NCBI GenBank assembly: GCA_034638255.1
Contig: JAWPGT010000024.1
Location: forward strand, 301,137-365,136
From: Coprinus comatus
Lineage: Eukaryota > Basidiomycota > Agaricomycetes > Agaricales > Agaricaceae
DNA length: 64,000 bases
Reading direction: 5' to 3'
Shown: one piece after another, positions 56,556 through 64,000 of the stretch
Layout: the number at the start of each line of letters is the position of its first letter
Numbering within the stretch: position 1 is the first letter of the stretch
Notes under the pieces: model-generated
What the model saw: only the letters and a program-made list of their open reading frames with translations
The model's database searches: none
What the model was told of the DNA's origin: nothing
Translations under genes and position numbers: made by a program

Positions 56556-58199
56556 ATGAAAACACCTGGAACTGCACTTGAATTCGCTCCTTCACGAGGA
56601 GAACTTTCTATAGTCTCTGCTATCCTTAACTACGCGCGGAATAAATCTCCAAACTTGAATGGTCTTTCTCTCATCGACGCTGAAACAGCCGTGGACATTT
56701 TACAGCGCAGTGGTCTTTCGAATGAAGAGCTGGCTGGTATTTGGGGAATAGCTGATGAAGATGGAGACGGAAATCTCTCTGAGAGAGAGCTCGCGATAGC
56801 AGTCAGGATGATAGGTTGGGCACAGTCTGGAAAACCCGTAAACCGGAGTTTTCTGACATATTGTACGTGGCTAGAGGTCGTATTCTGTTGATGTATCCCT
56901 CTGAAATGCTCATGACCGTCCAGCCGACGGCCCATTGCCTACCATCAAGGACATATGGGAGTTAAACCCGAACATGGAGACTACTGCTGCGCATTTCCCT
57001 CCTGTCAGCATGCATGAGAAAATGGAATACGAAAGGTCATTTAGAGAAGCTGGGCCAGTCAATGGACATTTGGATGGTAGGTTCTTGCATTTGTTGCTTG
57101 TGCCTGTGATAATGATTGGTTATTAGGTGAAAAAGTACGCGATGTATTCATCAAATCCAACCTTTCGTATAGCGAGCTCGATAAGATATGGTAGGTATCC
57201 ATACGCTACCCAATTACTTCTTGTTCATGGTGTTTTATCATTTAGGCATCTGATAGACACCCATCAAAGGGGCTCGTTGAGTAACCTAGAGTTTGCTCTG
57301 GGAATGTATCTTATTCAAGCGATAAAGACTTGTCAACTTACAACGATACCCACCTCGATACCCTCTCATATATATGAACAATTATCAATACCACCCTTTG
57401 CCACTCCTCCATCCCCATCTTTGTCTCGAACTCCAATACCCTGGAAGACGGCATCTACATCTATGAATCCTACTCCAGGTCCATCATCCCAACCTCGTGA
57501 TGTCTGGGATGTTTCACCCGATGAACAAGCAGAGGCGGATGATCATTTTTCTGCTTTGGGTGTTGAAAAATATGGTTATGTGGATGGTGATGTATCTGCC
57601 CGATACATGCGCAAATTATTCAGGCTGGAGGCTCAAGACATAGCCCACATCTGGTTCGTCACTCCAAAAATACGTGACGTCACCCGTAAAACTAAAATTC
57701 CTTAATATATAGGGATCTCGTTGACTTGCGAAGAGATAACCAATTGAACAGAGAACAGCTTGCAGTTGCTGTACACCTCATTCGAAAGAAGTCTGCAGGC
57801 GTAGACATTCCATTGCTTGACCTTCCACCCTCCTTAATACCCGCTTCTATGAAACCAAAGTCACAACCCAATCCCAATGTTAATACTAACAATGTTCATA
57901 TTCGTCGAGCATCCGCACCCGTTTCTCCTACTACTCCACTTTATAAAAAGTCTCCACCACCACCTCAAACGAGCGTCCTCTTTTTCACCTCAAAATTCAA
58001 ATCCAAATTCTCCAATTATTTCTCGAAATTCACCTCACCGACTTTCAGTCTCAATGATAAAGACGTTACCGAATACACCTACAATTCCCGAATCCAGTCC
58101 TCTCTTTTTATCTGTTCCCAATACCCAAAGCCAAATTCAATCAACCACTCCTATATCATACGAGGAGGCTTGTTCTTGACCCCAGATCGTCTGATCTGA
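56556..58199 (+). CDS. EDE1/Eps15-like protein with three EH domains, short form
   Basis: Five exons splice cleanly. EH1 (ELSIVSAILNYA..LSNEELAGIWGIADEDGDGNLSEREL) with the EF-hand loop DEDGDGNLSE. EH2 across three exons (EKVRDVFIKSNLSYSELDKIW / HLIDTHQRGSLSNLEFALGM). EH3 (ADDHFSALGVEKYGYVDGDV.. / DLVDLRRDNQLNREQLAVAV). EH domains bind NPF motifs in endocytic adaptors at the plasma membrane; EDE1 scaffolds early endocytic sites. After EH3 only about 100 Ser/Pro-rich residues remain, with a likely frameshift near 57950, and the coiled coil and UBA expected of EDE1 (over 1000 residues) are missing. So it is a truncated copy. No in-frame TGA of the kind seen in the transposons. Confidence 0.8.
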
Positions 58200-58363
58200 A
58201 GAAGCCAAGGGCATTTGTGCATTGCCTGGATTAATCGTATCTGGATGAGGATTGGGTAAAGTGGTTAAACATGTATCTGATATGACGTCACAACCTTTCC
58301 TCATAGACCTTTGCAGTCTATTTATTTCTGGCTCGAGGGTACTTAGAAAATCGAGGCACTTCC

Positions 58364-60282
58364 ATGCATGGCAGCATACCTTCTTTGCTTCTCCAACATC
58401 TGGAATTCCTATGTCAATGCCATGAAGTGTTTGGGTTTAATGGCTGGAGTTCGAATGTTGTCAGCCTTACTACCGATTTTATCAAGAATGATTCTTCTGG
58501 GAGGTATAATGTTGGCGTAACAGATATTACAAGAAGTACGCTGAGGGATGGAGTGTTTCACGAGGATATTGTGTACGGAATGTTGGAGAACAGTAAGAGT
58601 CAAGGCCAGGCTTTGGATAAGGTATGATTGTTATTTTTCTTCCGGGTCAAGCGGAGCGCTGAATATTACTGTAGTGTAAAAAAGAGGCGATAATGGATGG
58701 CCTCAAACGTACGTTGAGGAACTTTGGAAACCTCATCGGCAACTGTCTATATGATAAAGCATATACACAGGAAATCGTGAAGATGAAGGTTCCTCCGGTA
58801 TGACATCTTCGTGCCTTCTCTGGGTAGTTTTTCAACCTTCGTGTTTCATAGGCCAAGTTTGATAAAAGTGAACTTCATCGAAGAAAGGAATTTGCACAAC
58901 CTGAACAGACAAAACCTCAATTCCTCCTCAACCTGCAATCAATAACAACTCTCGACACCTGTACCGCCTTTTAATGCTTCTAATACATCATCATCAACTA
59001 CTGCTCGTCAACCACAATCAAATCCAAATGCTTCAACATCACGCGTACCACAACATTCTGCTACAAATATGCGTTCAACAATCAACTCTAATCCCAACAC
59101 TTCTGTGAATAATTCAAACATATCTATATCCAAACCTTCTAGTTCTACTATATCGATTCCCAACCCAAATGGTCGTTCAGATCAACCTCAACCACAACCT
59201 CCGCAAAATCGTCATGTTTCATTTGTTCAATCATCAACATCCACCTCTACCTCAGCTCATCCAAATCGTACAGAAACACTTGTTGCTCAGACAAAATGTA
59301 CTACATTGAAAGTAGAACAAGAAGATAGCTATGATTTCGGTGATGACGACACATTTTTCGCAGCTTTGGATATGGGAGAAGCAGATCTTGGAAGACTACT
59401 TGCAACGGAAACTGATACCGACCTTGGACAACCTATAGCATTTGATGAAACTTTTGACACAACTCGAAGTGGTGGCAGGTGTAGTGTGATGAACAATTCA
59501 ATATCAATGGTGAATATTTCTACTGCTGTAGATAAATCGAAAGATCAAGCTGCTACTAATAAAGCTGCTAGGGTACAAAAGATTACAACAACAGATTAGG
59601 AGCGCGAGTTTGATTATGGGTGATGAAGATGGTACAGATCAACAATCGATTTTGCCGGAGGAATTGACGATGAATAAGACCCTATCGAATTCAAATCCGA
59701 AGAATCCTCGATCGTTTCAAATGTCAACCATTGGTCAACGTCAAGTAGCATCCACTTCGAATATGAACATGCAAAGGAATCAAAACCAAAATCAAAATCA
59801 GAGACAACAACAACAACAGGATAGAGATCAGAACCGGAATCCGAATACTACTCCTTCAAATTCTAATAATAAATCAAATGGTGGTATTGGTAACGGAAAT
59901 GGGAATGGGAAGAGACCGCTTACACCTTCTATTGGTGGTTTTCATTTTCCTCCTGGAATGGTATGAATATATCTTTTCTTTTAAAATTATATGTGTTGTG
60001 GTTGACGAAGTTGAAATATTCTTACAATTTTTTTTGTTTTGTTAATAGAATCCGTTACAAACGCAAAATCTTAATGCTAATGGTACTTTGAATCCGTCAA
60101 ATGGAATTAAAAGACCTGCGGATGGTATGACTTGTTCTGACGGTGTTATAGCTCCTGGTAATGGTAATGGGTATAGAGGTTCGAGACCTGGAATGGAATT
60201 ACAGCGAGGTGCTCAATTTACTATTAGAAAAGAACCATTTGAAGTTGGTGAAGGTGGGAATGTGAAGAGAATTAGACAATAA
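58364..60282 (+). pseudogene. rad52: RAD52-like recombination protein, N-terminally truncated and frameshifted
   Basis: Exons to 58621, 58675-58797 and from 58852 encode the RAD52 core: [58 protein letters not shown] with [11 protein letters not shown], and KFDKSELHRRKEF. RAD52 anneals single strands and loads RAD51 in homologous recombination. The first 60 or so residues of the ring domain (before EVFGFNGW) are not found upstream. After 58900 the Ser/Asn/Gln-rich C-terminal half runs through three open pieces in shifting frames (to 59599, 59610-59966, then 60051-60282, ending KRIRQ). It contains DSYDFGDDDTFFAALDMGE and FHFPPGM, typical of basidiomycete RAD52 tails. Probably a dead or duplicated copy. 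Confidence 0.8.
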
Positions 60283-61131
60283 TAAATGGTGATGATGATC
60301 ACTTGGAGAAGGGAGGGAGTTTTTGTTCTTGTTTTTATTATTAATACCGTATTCAAAGGATGATCCTGGGTCTAGGACAGGTTCTAAGATGAAAACAGAT
60401 GGAGATCGCGTGGAGGGTGAAGACTAGATACGTGAATAGTAGTGAAATGAGGTGTGAGTCGACTACGTCCGTCAGTCAGACTTCGAGACCTGACGAGATG
60501 AGAATGAGGATTTGGAATTTTGCGAGTTTTGAGGTAAAATAAATAGCGTGGTGAGTTTCTCAACAACAAATGTGTTGTTAACACGAAAGAGATGAGTTCA
60601 AGAGTGAGTGAGACATCGAAACTGAACATACAACAAAGACTGAAATTCGTTGCCTACCACAATCCTACTTATATACCCAAAACCCAGTAAGATACCGAGA
60701 GACCGTTATGTAAATTAGAAAGCGGAGATGAAAGGAAAATTAAAAGAAAGTAATTCAAACACGTTCTTGGGTAGTAATGGAGCCAAATATGAAGTAAAAG
60801 AAGTAGCGTTGAAAGGGAACGAGCAGTTGAATACTCAAAGGGGTTCCGTGGTGTTGAACCACGATGTTCACGAAGTCTTGGCGTGATCGTTGTATTCGTA
60901 TTGAGATTTGAATGCCGAATACGTATGGAATTACAGGAAGATTTCGCTAACCTGTTGATAGTATAAGCCTTACTGGTGGACACAACCTGGGAGTAAACGG
61001 GTTAACTGGAATGTTTACGACAAGCTTGGAACTTTTCTATACGAACTCATGGGAGGCGGGGTTCGGGTGGACAGTGGGGGGGAATAGTGGTAGAAAAGGT
61101 ATAAAAAAAGTTCATTAATATTGTCAATCAA
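60283..61131. other. no supportable gene
   Basis: Only minus-strand frames of up to about 100 residues without recognised domains. Confidence 0.35.
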
Positions 61132-62038
61132 TCATTCCTCGTTGTACGGAATAAGTACATCCCAATAATTATAATATCCTTTTCCATCGGATATACTCAG
61201 ATATTCTGGTAGATAGATATAACATGAGTTCCCTGAACCCAGAAATTTCCCAACTGGACAGCGTGTCCGACTCTTATCTTCCCAACTTTGTTTAAGAATT
61301 GAGAAAAAGTGTACCATCTCCTCTGAGTCAGGATATCCACAAAGATATTCGAATTCATCACAGCTTATTGAATCATACCAGATTCGCTGTTCCAAGGTCA
61401 TATCCTGCAATGACATGTCAGCCCTCCACTCCAAACAACGAACAGGATGATTGGTTTTGCACACACGCTGTATAACATGATTATGTCATCATCCTCCTCC
61501 TCCCTCCATGGTACCGTCACGTCTATAAACCACAGCCTCTCTGAAAACATCAATTTTTTCCATTTTAATCTCCTTGGCATCCATAAACACATGGAAAGGC
61601 TCAGGATCTTGGTAGTGAAACTTCTCCACCTTTGCGAGTAAGGCAAAGAAAAATAAGTACATCAGTTTTTCCAGTGCTGAACTATAAATCTATCTAAACA
61701 CTCACCAAATCATAGACCGAATCCATTAATTGCATTTTCCGTATAATTCCCATGCTCCATGTAGGTACAACCGAGAAATCAAAGTTATGGATAAAACTTT
61801 TTAGTGTAAAAAAGATCGGGTGATCTTTATCAGTAACACCAATGTCATGCATGTAACAAAAACAGTAGTATAACATATCAAATTTGGCCTTAAAGCACAA
61901 GTCAGGCTCTTCAAATGTAGTTGTTAGTTTGATGTTATCCACTTTAAATTGCCCATCTGGATCTAATGAACGCGTGAGCAAGAGAAACAATTTAAACTTC
62001 ATGGTGACTTGAAATTTGATCAGTAACTCACTGTCCAT
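61132..62038 (-). CDS. possible C-terminal exons of the NLR gene or a separate small gene
   Basis: The minus-strand frame 62038-61694 (FKLFLLLTRSLDPDGQFKVD..YYCFCYMHDIGVTDKDHP) continues across an intron to HYQDPEPFHVFMDAKEIKME. After two TGA codons near 61487-61492, it ends with CLEWRADMSLQDMTLEQRIW..YIYLPEYLSIS..YYNYWDVLIPYNEE. No known domain. It is the same strand as the NACHT gene just upstream and could be its variable C-terminal region; the link is not proved. Confidence 0.4.
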
Positions 62039-62042
62039 GACT

Positions 62043-63372
62043 TCATGCAGGATCCGATGACAACACGGACATATTCTTTGCTTGCGCTGTCATGCGTCCA
62101 ATGAAAAATGGGCCAGAGCGAGATCCATCCTCTAGATAGTCCACAAAAGACTTATGTTCAAAAGGTAGGTAAGTCGGGCTGAACTTAGATTTGAGGGAGT
62201 AGCGTAGCACGGAATTCAACTTGTGAAGAGAACTGTGCATCTGATGCATCGGAAGTTGGATAAGTTGCTCAGCTGACTGAATGATCTCCAGAGTCGATCC
62301 TCGGGGTACATAAATATATAGTCAGCATTCGTTTTGTGGTGGGAAAGATGTCGTCTGGAATGGTGGACATAATCAAGTTATAGAGAGCATCCAGATCTGC
62401 AAAGGGGTTCTGCTTTCTTTCCGAGTCCTTTTGGTTCCTCCTCGCATTCTCGATACCGTCAATGACCTGGTTCAAGAGTGTCACAGGGTCCCGATAGTCC
62501 ACATCATCAATAAACTTCATCACTGTGGAAGCAAAAGCAAAAAGACCACTGGCATAACTGGCAATCGTCAGGAACTGAGTCTCTGTTGGCCATTGATGTG
62601 GATTGGGAATAGAACGAGAATTCCTAAGACGAATGTCTGCGAATCCAGATCGTAGGTACCGTTCGACATCCGCACACGATTCATCCGAGTCGATCTCAAT
62701 CTCGTCCATGTCGTAAGTTGGCAATACCTCCGGGAGTGCAAATACGTCTTCTATATGTGATTCAGGACGACTGCTGACAAGCCAAAGGAGAGGAGCAGTT
62801 GGATGGTCGGATACAAATGTAGCAATGAGTTCAATGATTTCACACTGTGCTTTCTCCCCCTTGCACTCGTCAAGTCCATCCAAGATGATGACAATTGGTT
62901 GGGTATCAGTGTGCAACTTCATATGAACAAAGGGTTGCGTGATAAAGTGGAAGAGCTGGGTTTTCATTGATCGTTCAGGAAGCTTTGGATCTTCATTGAG
63001 CTTCGACAACAAAGGTTGTCGGTATGGCGGATAACGTGCATATAGTTGGTAAGCGATGGTGGTGAAGAGTCGGTTAGGGTCACTACGACCTCCATTTGAG
63101 TCAGACCTCCAGAAAAAAAATGCTGCTCCTGGCTTCGCAGCTGTAGGAGAGAATATGGATTCTGCGATTGATTGCAGAACAGCAGATTTGCCAACACCTG
63201 CCGGTCCTTTCACCCAAAAGAACGGTTTCTGTCCACATCCATGATTGAGAATCCATTCACGTAATCGTTCCCGAAGACGAACTCGGGTGTTGGGATGGCA
63301 TTGAGGAGGCGGGTTACGTTCTGAAGAATCCACGTCAGCACCGGGAACGGTATATTTGAGCAGCATCTTCAA
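62043..63372 (-). pseudogene. NACHT-domain NLR-like protein
   Basis: The open part 63372-62269 (367 residues) starts at an ATG. It has Walker A GPAGVGKS (residues 56-63), Walker B VIILDGLDEC (about 158-167), and WLVSSRPESHI (sensor 1), as in agaricomycete NACHT proteins. These NTPases form the core of fungal NLRs involved in non-self recognition. The frame closes at 62269, but the family continuation (SAEQLIQLPMHQMHSSLHKL, SFVDYLEDGSRSGPFFI) follows in a shifted frame to 62043. So the gene has a one- or two-base shift at about 62285. No N-terminal effector domain and no repeat domain are visible in frame. Confidence 0.85.
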
Positions 63373-63662
63373 AGCTTAGGAATGTTGAGTGTCAGAATTT
63401 TTATATTAACCGCAGGTTTTGAGATTACTCACTCCTGTTATCGGTATCGGGTGTTTGTTGGTAATTATTCGATACCATTATTGGGCTATTTATTACAAAA
63501 TCGCGAGATCGAGCGAAGAAGGTATTCGAAGGGGGGAGACTGGAATTGGTCGTGTTGGATAGTAGACCAGGTTCATTTGTAGCAAGTGGGAGGCAGTCTC
63601 TTGCGTTTTGTTGGTTTCCTAGTACTAGAACTAATTCTTACAATCCTGAGCTTAATACGAAA
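63373..63662. other. short intergenic stretch
   Basis: Separates the two NLR units. No gene seen. Confidence 0.4.
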
Positions 63663-64000
63663 TCAGATTGACTTACTTGTTGAAGTAGTTTCGGGGATCT
63701 CGGACTCGTTGGACTCAGGCTGTAAGCTCAAGTGGTAATCGTACCGCTGAGTTGTCGTTGCTTCATCAGAAACCGCGGGAATTTCTTCTGTCTCGTAACT
63801 TGGTTTGATGGTTGGCAGCGAAAACGTTGTAAGCAGATGTGGCTGTGGACGGCTGCTGATAACCCATAGGAAGGGTGACATAGGATAACGCTGCACGAAA
63901 AACGAAATAAGTGCAATGATCCAGCATTGATCTTGTTGATCTCGACATTCATCCAGTCCATCAATGAATATGATAATGGGGAATGTGGTGTCTATTCGTC
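63663..64000 (-). CDS. second NACHT protein, partial at window edge
   Basis: Reads PIIIFIDGLDECRDQQDQCW (Walker B) and FLWVISSRPQPHL (sensor 1) from the right edge, then ends after about 70 more residues (TTQRYDYHLSLQPES..). The N-terminus with Walker A lies beyond the window. The early end compared with the neighbour suggests truncation or a missed exon. Confidence 0.7.
   Translation of the reverse strand, partial: RIDTTFPIIIFIDGLDECRDQQDQCWIIALISFFVQRYPMSPFLWVISSRPQPHLLTTFSLPTIKPSYETEEIPAVSDEATTTQRYDYHLSLQPESNESEIPETTSTSKSI

Overview
The window looks like a transposon-rich accessory region of a mushroom-forming basidiomycete (Agaricomycetes). This is inferred from introns of 50-60 bases with GT..AG ends, Plavaka/Tnp2-type and KDZ-type DNA transposases, a TET/JBP-like dioxygenase, NACHT-type NLR genes with the usual agaricomycete layout, and host relatives of EDE1, RAD52, FAS2 and an EamA transporter. 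I cannot name the species.

Layout. 1-7915: a young Ty3/gypsy chromovirus on the minus strand (LTRs differ at 2 of 489 compared bases), with an antisense Zn2Cys6-like gene in its 3' part. It sits in an older gypsy integrase remnant (7917-8165). 8172-12206: a broken Plavaka transposase 3' half and two small genes, one with repeated SUMO-interaction-like motifs. 14757-22225: a whole Plavaka element bounded by 51-base imperfect terminal inverted repeats (TIRs), with a minus-strand coiled-coil gene, the transposase and a proline-rich gene. 22443-27676: a 765-base near-perfect palindrome, a TET/JBP-like dioxygenase gene, a many-exon cargo gene, and a further copy of the same terminal repeat. 27677-33900: a Plavaka fragment fused to a decayed second gypsy element. 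33937-40216: a decayed Ty1/copia element with both LTRs. 41661-46600: host gene fragments (FAS2), a repeated exon/intron array, a tandem array of covarying hairpins, and a short telomere-like tract. 46648-53510: a KDZ-type element with a PHD-finger gene, a coiled-coil gene, the KDZ transposase, and a palindromic hairpin array; it abuts a 5'-truncated EamA transporter gene. 54900-64000: host-type genes, mostly broken: an EDE1-like EH protein, a RAD52-like gene and NLR genes.

Three themes stand out. (1) Almost every in-frame stop that breaks the mobile-element genes is TGA where arginine (CGA) fits, as expected from C-to-T decay at CpG; a dioxygenase of the family that oxidises 5-methylcytosine lies in the same window. 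(2) At 45478-45852 five tandem modules each fold into a 9-bp hairpin with a 5-base loop plus a second hairpin with a UUCG/UUUG loop. The stems change sequence between copies but keep pairing, which points to a plus-strand structured RNA I do not recognise. (3) One terminal-repeat family, with a doubled CAACTAGTGGTA motif, marks the palindrome, the dioxygenase module and the KDZ element.
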